Of a stretch of DNA of 58,454 nucleotides, positions 8,342 to 16,268 are shown piece by piece. Each line of letters begins with the position of its first letter. Position 1 is the stretch's first letter. The notes below the pieces were generated by a model. That model did no database searches, had not been told where the DNA came from, and was given only the letters and a program-made list of their open reading frames with translations. Origin of the DNA: an uncultured Pigmentiphaga sp. (lineage in GTDB: Bacteria; Pseudomonadota; Gammaproteobacteria; Burkholderiales; Burkholderiaceae_B). The position numbers were made by a program, and so were the translations under genes. Where the stretch lies: assembly GCA_937891425.1 (NCBI GenBank), contig CALAGD010000055.1, positions 1 to 58,454 on the forward strand. The letters run 5' to 3'.

Positions 8342-10480
8342 ATGAATTGCTGGGTCGCATCCAGTTCCAGCCTGTGCACAGATTTCATGCCACGATCGCA
8401 TTTCCGCCCCGTTGCTACCGGCACCATCCCTGCAGCACCATCGCGCAACTACGGCACTCGCCATAACCCTGCAACACTGCCCACGGTAGCCGCGCTAGCG
8501 GGAGTGGTTGCCGCCCTCTATTTCGGGCGCGAGGTATTTCTGCCGCTTGCCATCGCGTTCCTGCTGACGTTTGCCCTGGCGCCCGTGGTGTCGATTTTGC
8601 GCCGGCTACGGTTCCCGAGAATCCTTGCAGTCGGTACGGCAGTGCTGATGGCATTCGCGGCACTGGGCCTGTTTGCATTCATCCTGGTCATGCAGGTCAC
8701 CGACATGGCGCGCAATGTCAATGACTACCAGGCCAACATTCTCAGCAAGGTCCAGGCGCTCAAGTCCACCGGCACGTCGCCCGGTCTGATCGAACGCGTC
8801 GGCAGCGCCATCGAGAAAGTCGGCGAGGAAATCGAGAAGGAAAGCACTCCCGCCCCGTCCAGGGCGGATGCGGGTCAGAACGCCGCTCCGATGAAAGTCG
8901 AGCTCATCTCCCGTCAGCGCCCCGTTGACGTGCTCCAGGCCCTGGTCGGGCCACTCGTGGAGCCCGTGGCCACGGCCGGCCTCATCATCGTGGTCGTCAT
9001 CTTCATGTTGCTGGAACGAGAAGACCTGCGTGACCGTTTCATCCGCCTCGTGGGTTATGGCGACCTGCACCGCACCACCGAAGCGCTCGAAGATGCGGGC
9101 CGGCGCGTTGGCCAGTACCTGCTCATGCAGCTGGTCGTGAACCTGCTGTATGCCGTTCCGGTGGGCATCGGCTTATGGATCATCGGCTTGCCGAACGCCC
9201 TGCTGTGGGCGCTGCTCACACTGGTACTGAGATTCGTGCCCTATATCGGGCCCGCCATTGGCATGCTGCTGCCCATGTTTCTGGCGGTAGCCGTGGACCC
9301 TGGCTGGACCATGCTGGCCTGGACAGCTGCCCTCTTCCTCACCATGGAGCTGATCAGCAACAACATCATCGAGCCCTGGCTGTATGGATCCCGCACCGGC
9401 CTGTCGCCTCTGGCGGTCATTGTCGCGGCCATTTTCTGGACATGGCTCTGGGGCCCACTGGGCCTTGTGCTCTCAACACCGCTCACGGTATGTCTGGTCG
9501 TACTCGGCAAGCATGTTCCCCAGTTCGCGTTTCTGGAGGTGCTGTTTGCCGACAACCAGGTATTGGATGCGCACGCCCGTCTTTACCAGCGCCTTCTCGC
9601 GGGCGATCCGGATGAGGCGGCCGACCAGGCAGAAGAGTTTCTGGCCAATGCCGGACTGGCCACCTATTACACCGAGATCGCCCTGCCGGCACTGCTGCTC
9701 GCCGAGCGCGATCGCGCCCGAGGCGTGCTGAGCGAAGATCAGCTCCAGCGCGTGATCGAGTCCGCCGAAACGCTCATGGCCAGCCTTGAAGAGATTGCTG
9801 CAGCCGATGGTCCTGAGCAAGCCGTTCCCGCAACCCCTGCTGCTGCCGTACCGCCGTTACCAGACGACAACGTCACCACGGCAAGGGACAATACCGCCCC
9901 CCCGCCCGAGCCTGCCTCAGTGACCGTCCAGCCCGATGCACGCCATGCGCTTGTACGGCCTGCGAGTGACCCGATTCTGGCCCTGTCGCGCCCAACGTTG
10001 GAAGAACATGCCCCCACGACTCCACGAGCTGCAGGTGCGCGTGCCACACCCCCATGCACCACGGTGGCCTGTGCGGGCGGGCGCACGGCCTTCGATGACA
10101 TCGCGGCTTCCATGCTCGCCCAGGTCCTGCGCGCGGATAGCCAGGAGCTCGAAGTTCAGACTGTCGGTCATGCAGCTCTGGATCTGCGTCAGCTGCGGGG
10201 CGGTGAGCTCGGTGCCGTCGATACGGTGCTGGTGGGCTATCTCAATGCCGACTCTGCTGTCCACGCGCGTCTGGTCGTGCGTCGCCTCAAGCGCTTTCGT
10301 CCTGCCCTGCAGGTTGGCATCATTTTCTGGGGAGCCGCGGGTACGCGGAGTCTGGACGAACGTGAAACCGAAGAGCTGACCAGCCGCCTCAACGCGGACT
10401 TCGTCGCGACCACGCTTGACGATGTTCTTGAACGCCTTCCAGGTTGCACTCCGGCCAGCGCGCAACGGCCTTCGGTGTGA
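8342..10480 (+). CDS. AI-2E family transporter (PerM-like) with long C-terminal extension
   Basis: An inner-membrane permease of the AI-2E/PerM family; its substrate is unknown. The 712 residues contain the membrane domain (about 40-375) with paired N-terminal helices, a hydrophilic insert, and the conserved end NNIIEPWLYGSRTGLSPLAV followed by WGPLGLVLSTPLTV. About 330 residues follow: a helical linker, a Pro/Ala-rich stretch, and a final alpha/beta-like segment (VDTVLVGYLNADS ... VGIIFWGA). The ATG at 8342 is preceded by GGCGGGA. An ATG further upstream at 8243 would add a tail with no membrane character and would overlap the palindrome edge. Confidence 0.85.
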   Translation: MNCWVASSSSLCTDFMPRSHFRPVATGTIPAAPSRNYGTRHNPATLPTVAALAGVVAALYFGREVFLPLAIAFLLTFALAPVVSILRRLRFPRILAVGTAVLMAFAALGLFAFILVMQVTDMARNVNDYQANILSKVQALKSTGTSPGLIERVGSAIEKVGEEIEKESTPAPSRADAGQNAAPMKVELISRQRPVDVLQALVGPLVEPVATAGLIIVVVIFMLLEREDLRDRFIRLVGYGDLHRTTEALEDAGRRVGQYLLMQLVVNLLYAVPVGIGLWIIGLPNALLWALLTLVLRFVPYIGPAIGMLLPMFLAVAVDPGWTMLAWTAALFLTMELISNNIIEPWLYGSRTGLSPLAVIVAAIFWTWLWGPLGLVLSTPLTVCLVVLGKHVPQFAFLEVLFADNQVLDAHARLYQRLLAGDPDEAADQAEEFLANAGLATYYTEIALPALLLAERDRARGVLSEDQLQRVIESAETLMASLEEIAAADGPEQAVPATPAAAVPPLPDDNVTTARDNTAPPPEPASVTVQPDARHALVRPASDPILALSRPTLEEHAPTTPRAAGARATPPCTTVACAGGRTAFDDIAASMLAQVLRADSQELEVQTVGHAALDLRQLRGGELGAVDTVLVGYLNADSAVHARLVVRRLKRFRPALQVGIIFWGAAGTRSLDERETEELTSRLNADFVATTLDDVLERLPGCTPASAQRPSV

Positions 10481-10539
10481 CCCCTGGCGCGGAGCGCACC
10501 GCCCGCCTCCAACCATGTGCAAAGGGCGGACAGCTCCAA

Positions 10540-10545
10540 TACAAT
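10540..10545 (+). promoter_or_regulatory. Candidate -10 element of the IclR-type regulator gene
   Basis: TACAAT (5 of 6 to consensus) lies about 36 nt upstream of the GTG at 10581, giving a predicted leader of about 29 nt. The -35 region is weak. The position argues against the longer ATG starts at 10416 and 10515, which would lie upstream of this promoter. Confidence 0.35.
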
Positions 10546-10580
10546 CGCTAGCGTTCAAACTACAACACAGGTGCGAGGCG

Positions 10581-11345
10581 GTGTCCATTTCAGAAACCGA
10601 TCCGGAGTTTGTAACGGCTCTTGCGCGAGGACTTTCAGTCATACGCGCGTTCGACAAGGGATTTGAAGAACTCACGCTCAGCGAAGTCGCTGGCCGAACC
10701 GGCCTGAACCGGGCCGCGGCGCGACGGTTTCTGCTTACGCTCGAGGCCCTCGGATACGTCAGGCAATCAGGGCGCCTGTTCAGGCTTACCCCCAAGGTGC
10801 TCGACTTGGGCTACTCCTATCTGCAGTCGGTTCCTCTCTGGGAAAAGGCGCTGCCTTACATGAAGGAAATCGTCGACCAGGTCGACGAATCATGCTCACT
10901 GGCCGTGTTGTCAGGACCCGATGTCGTGTATCTGGCCCGAGTACCACCAAGGCATGTGTACACCATTCCTGTACATGTCGGCACGCGCATGCCCGCATAT
11001 GTCAATTCCATGGGGCGGGTGTTGCTGGCAGAGCTCAGCGCCAGCGAGCTGGATGCCTACTTCGCCCAGGTAGAATTGCAGAAGCTCAACCCGCATACCC
11101 GTGCCACGCGCGAAGAGCTCCTGGAGGCCATCCGGGAGGTACGCGAGAAGGGGTACGCCCTCATCGAGCACGAACTGCACGAGGGAAGATGTTCAATTGC
11201 AGTTCCGGTGCGCGACCGCAGCGGCAAGGCCGTAGCGGGCATCAACATCAGCGCCTTGATGAGCCGCAAGTCGCGCGATGACTTTCTGGGTACATTGCTG
11301 CCGTTACTGAAGGAAGCCGCAAAACAGATCGGCGCGTCAGCGTAA
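10581..11345 (+). CDS. IclR family transcriptional regulator (PcaR/PcaU/PobR-like)
   Basis: A DNA-binding regulator of 254 residues. An N-terminal winged helix-turn-helix (about 10-70) includes FVTALARGLSVIRAFD and LSEVAGRTGLNRAAARRFL; the IclR effector domain follows (about 85-250). The opening DPEFVTALARG is typical of the subgroup that controls beta-ketoadipate and hydroxybenzoate genes, often as activators. The GTG is chosen for length and because a -10 element sits just upstream. The gene is convergent to the catabolic cluster. Its likely targets are the two 34-bp sites at 12623-12656 and 19934-19967. Confidence 0.9.
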   Translation: MSISETDPEFVTALARGLSVIRAFDKGFEELTLSEVAGRTGLNRAAARRFLLTLEALGYVRQSGRLFRLTPKVLDLGYSYLQSVPLWEKALPYMKEIVDQVDESCSLAVLSGPDVVYLARVPPRHVYTIPVHVGTRMPAYVNSMGRVLLAELSASELDAYFAQVELQKLNPHTRATREELLEAIREVREKGYALIEHELHEGRCSIAVPVRDRSGKAVAGINISALMSRKSRDDFLGTLLPLLKEAAKQIGASA

Positions 11346-11374
11346 CCCGTCGCTACCGCGCCGATCATGCGGCT

Positions 11375-11392
11375 GGCCTCCTGAAGGAGGCC
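11375..11392. terminator. Hairpin between convergent genes, possible bidirectional terminator
   Basis: GGCCTCC-TGAA-GGAGGCC forms a 7-bp stem with a 4-nt loop, 29 nt after the iclR stop and 72 nt after the minus-strand Bug gene stop. There is no clear T run on either side, so intrinsic termination is uncertain. Confidence 0.4.
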
Positions 11393-11464
11393 CCCGTGCT
11401 TCGCTCGGGGCACCCGGACACGACCGAGTCTGCCCCTCTCATGCCCCCTGTTCAGGCCTCTACC

Positions 11465-12448
11465 TTACTGGTCGGCCTTCAGGTTCTGCGTCTTCACCAG
11501 CTCTTTCATGCGTTCGATATCCGAGCGCGTATATTCGGCAAACGATCCGGGCGTGCCGGGCATGGGCTCGAGGCCGCCCGCAACCAGCTGACGCTGGATC
11601 TCGGGGCGCTCCAGTGCGCGATTCAGGGCCGCGCTGAGTTTTTCGACGACATCCTGCGGGGTTCCGGCCGGCGCCACCACACCCTGCCATGCAAACGCCT
11701 CGAAGCCGTCGAGGCCCTGTTCAGCCAGGGTGGGCACGTCTGCAGCGTCGGCGAGCCGGTCGGCCGTGGCGGCGCCAATGATCTTGAGGCGTCCGGCCTT
11801 CACCTGCGGCAATGCGGCGCTGAGGGTAAGGAACATCATCTGCACCTGCCCGCTGATCACGTCGTTCAAGGCGGGCGCGGCACCCTTGTAAGGAACATGA
11901 ACGGCGTTGATTCCGGTACGCGCCTTGAACATTTCCATACCCATGTGGTGCGGCGAGCCGGATCCAGGCGAGGCGTAGTTCAACGACCCCGGGTTGGCCC
12001 TGGCATGGGCGATGAGCTCGTTCAGATTGTTGGCCGGGACCTCGGGATTGACAACGAGCAGCAGCGGCAGGCGCACGATCGTCGTGATGTAGGTGAAGTC
12101 CTTGAGCGGATCGTACGAGAGATCGGGGTGGAGCGCCGGGTTGATGGATAGAGTTGCATTGTCGGCCGTCATGATGGTGTAGCCATCCGGCTTGCTGCGG
12201 ATGACATACTCGGCACCGATCCGCGTGCCTGCCCCCGGGCGGTTCTCGACAATGATCGACTGGTCCAGTTCTTCGCCAATCGCCTTGCCCAACAGACGGG
12301 CAACGGTGTCGGTACCCGCCCCGGCAGCATACGGTACCACCCATGTGATCGGCCGCTCGGGATAGGCGGCTGACACCGAAGCCGCCATGGCGACCATTAC
12401 GACCGCACCACCCAGGACCTTCGCCATCTTCCTCATTGAACCCTTCAT
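11465..12448 (-). CDS. Bug family tripartite tricarboxylate transporter substrate-binding protein
   Basis: A periplasmic solute-binding protein of 327 residues in the Bug/TctC family, which is greatly expanded in Bordetella relatives and binds carboxylates. A signal peptide is visible: MKGSMRKMAKVLGG, then a hydrophobic stretch ending ASVSAAYPERPI. Family marks are YPERPITWVVPYAAGAGTD, GAGTRIGAEYV and NYASPGSGSPHH. The ATG at 12448 gives a proper signal peptide; upstream in-frame codons would not. No membrane subunits are nearby. The operator-like site at 12623-12656 lies 175 nt upstream, so this gene probably has its own IclR-controlled promoter and imports the substrate of the pathway. Confidence 0.9.
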   Translation of the reverse strand: MKGSMRKMAKVLGGAVVMVAMAASVSAAYPERPITWVVPYAAGAGTDTVARLLGKAIGEELDQSIIVENRPGAGTRIGAEYVIRSKPDGYTIMTADNATLSINPALHPDLSYDPLKDFTYITTIVRLPLLLVVNPEVPANNLNELIAHARANPGSLNYASPGSGSPHHMGMEMFKARTGINAVHVPYKGAAPALNDVISGQVQMMFLTLSAALPQVKAGRLKIIGAATADRLADAADVPTLAEQGLDGFEAFAWQGVVAPAGTPQDVVEKLSAALNRALERPEIQRQLVAGGLEPMPGTPGSFAEYTRSDIERMKELVKTQNLKADQ

Positions 12449-12622
12449 TTCTGTTCGCACTCCCTTTCGTCTTCCGTTGTATGCAAGCCTTTTGTCCATT
12501 GCGCCCGGCCCGGTCGCAGGTGAAGAGGGGATGCAGGCGTACTGACCGGCAAGCTCCCCACCGCCCACCTTGATCGGATCTGCCACTGCGTGGCGACGAT
12601 CCCCGGACCGGCTCGTGATATT

Positions 12623-12656
12623 GTACGTTTAGCGCACGAATATTCTTCTATCGAAC
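12623..12656 (-). promoter_or_regulatory. Putative IclR-type operator B and promoter region of the Bug gene
   Basis: A 15-bp imperfect palindrome GTACGTTTAGCGCAC (12623-12637) is followed, 19 bp from its right arm, by CGAAC (12652-12656). The layout (palindrome plus a third repeat two turns away) equals that of site A at 19934-19967. On the minus strand a TACAAT (12625 to 12620) overlaps the palindrome edge and could be the -10 box; there is no good -35, as expected of an activated promoter. It sits in the 317-nt gap 12449-12765, where I see no gene. Confidence 0.55.
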
Positions 12657-12765
12657 GAAGGCGAGCATATCCCTTTCAGGGTGCACTGTCAACGAATCGT
12701 GCGAGCGGCCCCTGCCAGTCAACCAACGGCAACGAGGCGTAAGAGGCGGATCCGCGCCAGGAGAG

Positions 12766-13374
12766 TTACAGGCGCTCCAGCTGATAGCGCTGTGCCCGTC
12801 CCAGCGGGTGGCGCTCAAACAGGCTGGCGTGCACGCGACGGGTTGCGTCGTCGGGCCAGGACACGAAAAGCGCCGCACGCGGGAGATCATCGCCCGTCAT
12901 GCATTCGTACGCGCCCAGCAATCGGGCACCGATTCTGGACAATGCTGCAGCCAGGTGCGATACCTCTTCTTGAGCACGGGCAGACTTTCCGATGGCAATC
13001 TCGGGCAGCAGCAGTTCGTGCGTGCCGTGTGCTGCGACATCGTCGGCTGCCATGGCCTGGATGGGTCGCAGCAAGTTCAATGCATAGCGCTCAACCAGTT
13101 CGCTGCCGCGGTTGGTGCGCTCGCGTGCTTCCTGCCATTCAGGATCGGCATAGAAGCCGCCCCATGCCCTGCTACGCTCGTCGAGCGATGCCCAGTTCAT
13201 CAGGTAGATGAATACGGGGTGGTCGGGCCCCGACACGGTGTGCCAGCTGGCCACCGGCCGGATGCCGTGGCGCGCAAACAGGATCTGCAGCGGTCCGCGC
13301 AGACGGTCCACCATGTCATCCATACGGCCGGGGGCGACCCGGTACAGACGCAATTCGCAAAATGCTGGATTCAT
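12766..13374 (-). CDS. NIPSNAP family protein
   Basis: A 202-residue protein made of two NIPSNAP-type ferredoxin-like repeats. Repeat 1 starts ELRLYRVAPGRMDDMVDRL and contains FIYLMNWASLDERSRAW; repeat 2 starts HELLLPEIAIG. Bacterial NIPSNAP proteins often sit in catabolic clusters, but their role is not settled. The ATG at 13374 has GAGG 9 nt upstream; a more distal ATG at 13404 lacks one. It is the downstream gene of the catabolic series after the OYE gene. Confidence 0.85.
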   Translation of the reverse strand: MNPAFCELRLYRVAPGRMDDMVDRLRGPLQILFARHGIRPVASWHTVSGPDHPVFIYLMNWASLDERSRAWGGFYADPEWQEARERTNRGSELVERYALNLLRPIQAMAADDVAAHGTHELLLPEIAIGKSARAQEEVSHLAAALSRIGARLLGAYECMTGDDLPRAALFVSWPDDATRRVHASLFERHPLGRAQRYQLERL

Positions 13375-13458
13375 GAACGTTTGCCTCGAAGGGTAACAGG
13401 ACAATCTGCGCGCGCGGCGGGGGATCGCGCACAGGTGGTCAGGACGGGGCCGAAGATA

Positions 13459-14559
13459 CTACTTGACCGCGTACGGAGGAGGGACGCCGGTGCGCGTTGC
13501 AGCCCGGTAGTACTGCCATGGCACATCCACTCTGCCACCCAGCACCTCGGCCGCCCACCACGGCCAATGCGGGTTGTTGAGCACGGCCCGGGCGACTGCC
13601 ACCATGTCGGCCCTGCCGCTCGCGACCACTTCCTCCGCCTGCTGCGGCTCGGTAATCAGACCGACCGCGATGGTGGTGATGCCCACTTCCGCCTTGATGC
13701 GCTCGGCATAAGGGACCTGGTAGCCTGGGCCGATGGGCACCTTCACGTATGCATTGCCGCCCGAAGACACATCGATGTAATCGCAGCCCCGCTCCTTCAA
13801 TGCGCGCGCGAATGCCACCGCATCGTCGACGGTGATCCCGTGTTCGTGCCAGTCGGTACCGTTCACGCGCACGCCCAGCGGCTTCTCCTGTGGCCACGCC
13901 GCGCGTACGGCCTCGAATACCTCCAGAGGGAACCGCATCCGATTCTCCGGGCTGCCGCCGTATTCGTCTGCACGGTGGTTGGCCAGCGGACTCAGGAACG
14001 CACTCAACAGGTAACCGTGTGCTGCGTGCAGTTCGATGAGGTCAAAGCCAAGGCGGTCGGCTCGCCGCGTAGCATCCACGAAAGCGGCGATGACTTCATC
14101 CATGTCGGCACGGGTCATGGCGCGCGGCACATGCCAGTTTTCGGCCCACGGCACGGCACTGGGCCCGATGGTTTCCCATGCGCCATCCTCGGGTTTGAGT
14201 GGCCCGCTGCCCGCGAACGGTCGGTGCGTGGAAGCCTTGCGCCCGGCGTGGCAGAGCTGGATGCCAATGGGCATGTCGAAATAACGCCGCGCCGGCTCGA
14301 GCGCGCGCCCCAAGGCCGCTTCCGTTTCGTCGGACCACAAGCCCAGACAATCGGGCGTAATGCGCCCCCTGGGCTCGACGGCCGTCGCCTCGAGAATGAA
14401 CAGTCCAGCACCCGATGCCATCATCCGTCCGAAATGCATCACATGCCAGTCGGTCGCTTCGCCATGGACGGCGCTGAACTGGCACATGGGCGAAATGACC
14501 AGACGATTCTTCAGTGTCAGGTCGCGTAATGTAATTGGTTGAAACAGCGCACTAGCCAT
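13459..14559 (-). CDS. Old Yellow Enzyme family NADH:flavin oxidoreductase (YqjM/XenA class)
   Basis: An FMN-dependent ene-reductase of 366 residues that should reduce an activated C=C bond with NAD(P)H. The class III marks are Cys26 in ISPMCQFS, the His pair His178/His181 in ELHAAHGY, and ANHRADEYGGSPENRMRF. The Tyr that follows the cysteine in YqjM (Tyr28) is Phe here, an uncommon change near the active site. The ATG at 14559 follows GGGAGAA with good spacing. In the cluster it may reduce a ring or an enoyl-CoA intermediate. Confidence 0.92.
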   Translation of the reverse strand: MASALFQPITLRDLTLKNRLVISPMCQFSAVHGEATDWHVMHFGRMMASGAGLFILEATAVEPRGRITPDCLGLWSDETEAALGRALEPARRYFDMPIGIQLCHAGRKASTHRPFAGSGPLKPEDGAWETIGPSAVPWAENWHVPRAMTRADMDEVIAAFVDATRRADRLGFDLIELHAAHGYLLSAFLSPLANHRADEYGGSPENRMRFPLEVFEAVRAAWPQEKPLGVRVNGTDWHEHGITVDDAVAFARALKERGCDYIDVSSGGNAYVKVPIGPGYQVPYAERIKAEVGITTIAVGLITEPQQAEEVVASGRADMVAVARAVLNNPHWPWWAAEVLGGRVDVPWQYYRAATRTGVPPPYAVK

Positions 14560-14572
14560 GAGTTCTCCCAAA

Positions 14573-15760
14573 TCAATCCTTCACCAGCAACAGGCATCCC
14601 AGCCCATATGCCCCGGCGCACGTGATTGCCGTGCGTGCATCTGCCACCTGACGCGCACCACCCAACCCCCACAGCTGCACGCACGCCTCGTGCAGGTGGC
14701 CAAAACCGTGCAGGCGTCCGGCAGAGAGCTGCCCGCCGCTGGTGTTCATCGGCAACATGCCATCGAGCCCTATGTTGGCCCCTCCCTCCACGAACTCGCC
14801 AGCCTCGCCGCGTTTGCACAGCTGCAGCGCTTCCAGCCAGTGCAAGGTGAGGATGCTGAAGCCGTCGTAGATCTGTGCGACATCCACGTCACGCGGTGTG
14901 AGATCCGTGCGGGACCAGAGCATCGTGCCGGCTGCCTCGGCGCCAAACGAGGTCAGGTCGGTAGGCTGACGCAATCCACCAGCGGCGAATGCGCCCCCCA
15001 TGGATTCGACCCGGATGGGCGTGTTGCGCGTATCGCGAGCTGCATCTGCGCGCGACAGCACCAGTGCCACCGATCCGTCAACAGGCACGTCACAGTCGTA
15101 GAGACGCAAGGGCGACGCTATGATGCGTGAACTGAGGTAGTCATCCAGCGTGAGGGGCGCGCGATACACGGCCTTGGGGTTGAGCGCGGCCATGCGCCGG
15201 CCATTGACCGCCACCGCACCCAGCTGTTCGGGCGTCAGCCCGAACTCATGCATGTAGCGCTGCGCAAATAGTGCGTACCAGGGTGCCGGTGAGTAAGCAC
15301 CGAAAGGCACGGCCCACTGCCACATGCCGGCCACGCGCTGGCCGCTGCCACCCCACGCCATCGACTCTTTGGCGCGCTTGCGTGCCGAGGCTTCGGCGCT
15401 GGTGCGGAACACGAGAACGTGCCGTACCACGCCGGCAGCCAGTGCGTGGATCGCTGCGAAGATGGCGCTGAGCTGCCCTGCCGAATCCATCGCCGTAGCG
15501 GCATACCAGGTAGGCCGCAGGCCGAGTGCGAGACGCAGGTCGTGTGCTCCGACAGGCGAGAAACCGCTGCCATTGTCCACTGCCCCGGGGTAAGTCGCCA
15601 GGCCGTCGATGTCGCTGGCCCTCAGCCCGGCATGATCAAGCGCCTGCCTGCAGGCATCGACCGTCAACCGCAGAGCGCTCACGGAACTGCCGCGCGATAC
15701 TTCGGACATGCCGATACCGGTGATCGCAACTTCTTTTTCAGGATACCGGGTGATGCTCAC
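14573..15760 (-). CDS. Thiolase-fold protein without catalytic Cys, Ltp2-like aldolase candidate
   Basis: A 395-residue thiolase-superfamily protein of the lipid-transfer-protein type. The segment where thiolases carry the nucleophilic cysteine reads AATAMDSAGQLSAIF and has no Cys. The C-terminal half keeps QIYDGFSILTLHWLEAL and MNTSGGQLSAGRLHGFGHLHEA. Loss of that Cys, together with an adjacent DUF35 partner, is the arrangement of Ltp2-DUF35 aldolases in steroid side-chain breakdown, which perform a retro-aldol cleavage. The GTG at 15760 follows GGAGGG and overlaps the DUF35 stop as GTGA; the in-frame ATG at 15793 lacks a ribosome site. The activity is inferred. Confidence 0.8.
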   Translation of the reverse strand: MSITRYPEKEVAITGIGMSEVSRGSSVSALRLTVDACRQALDHAGLRASDIDGLATYPGAVDNGSGFSPVGAHDLRLALGLRPTWYAATAMDSAGQLSAIFAAIHALAAGVVRHVLVFRTSAEASARKRAKESMAWGGSGQRVAGMWQWAVPFGAYSPAPWYALFAQRYMHEFGLTPEQLGAVAVNGRRMAALNPKAVYRAPLTLDDYLSSRIIASPLRLYDCDVPVDGSVALVLSRADAARDTRNTPIRVESMGGAFAAGGLRQPTDLTSFGAEAAGTMLWSRTDLTPRDVDVAQIYDGFSILTLHWLEALQLCKRGEAGEFVEGGANIGLDGMLPMNTSGGQLSAGRLHGFGHLHEACVQLWGLGGARQVADARTAITCAGAYGLGCLLLVKD

Positions 15761-16161
15761 GACGCCCTCCGTGGCCGGAACACGGGTATCCATACGTCAT
15801 CATGGGGCTCGAAGCACACCTCGACCGGCATGCCTATCTGCACCGACTCGGGATCGCATTCGACGATATTGGTCATGAGCCAGAGCCCTGCCTGCTCGAC
15901 CAGTTCAACGAATGCCAGCACGAATGGCACGGGCTGGCCCGGTACCCAGGGCTGATAGTTGACGGAAAACGACATGACCCGCCCTGTACCCGACACTGGC
16001 GCCGGCTGCACTTCGGCTCCGCACTGCGGGCACACCGGCAGTGGCGGATGCTGGTAACGTGCACAGTGCACGCAGTGCGCAATTCTGAGGACGCCGTCCC
16101 GCCCTGACGTCCAGAATGCATGATTGTCCGGATCGAGTACCGGCAATTTGCGATTGTTCAT
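15757..16161 (-). CDS. DUF35 zinc-ribbon/OB-fold protein
   Basis: A 134-residue protein with an N-terminal rubredoxin-like zinc ribbon (Cys30, Cys33, Cys44, Cys47) and a C-terminal OB fold (about 60-125, with GRVMSFSV and PFVLAFVEL). DUF35 proteins bind thiolase-fold partners and, in Ltp2 complexes, help to present the acyl-CoA. The gene overlaps the thiolase-like gene by 4 nt, which supports a fixed complex. A 107-nt gap with a 7-bp inverted repeat (16222-16244) separates it from the upstream CoA ligase. Confidence 0.92.
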   Translation of the reverse strand: MNNRKLPVLDPDNHAFWTSGRDGVLRIAHCVHCARYQHPPLPVCPQCGAEVQPAPVSGTGRVMSFSVNYQPWVPGQPVPFVLAFVELVEQAGLWLMTNIVECDPESVQIGMPVEVCFEPHDDVWIPVFRPRRAS

Positions 16162-16268
16162 GGAGTTTCACCCATTCACCCATACGTCCGCGGGGACGTC
16201 GGCAGAAGACAGCAAACCCCCGCCATGTGTGGAGCCGACATGGCAGGGAATGCAAACGACGGTTGTGG

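Noticed and set aside
16222..16244. An intra-operon terminator between the acyl-CoA ligase and DUF35 genes
   Set aside because: The 7-bp inverted repeat GCCATGT/ACATGGC has a 9-nt loop and no T run, so termination there is not supported.
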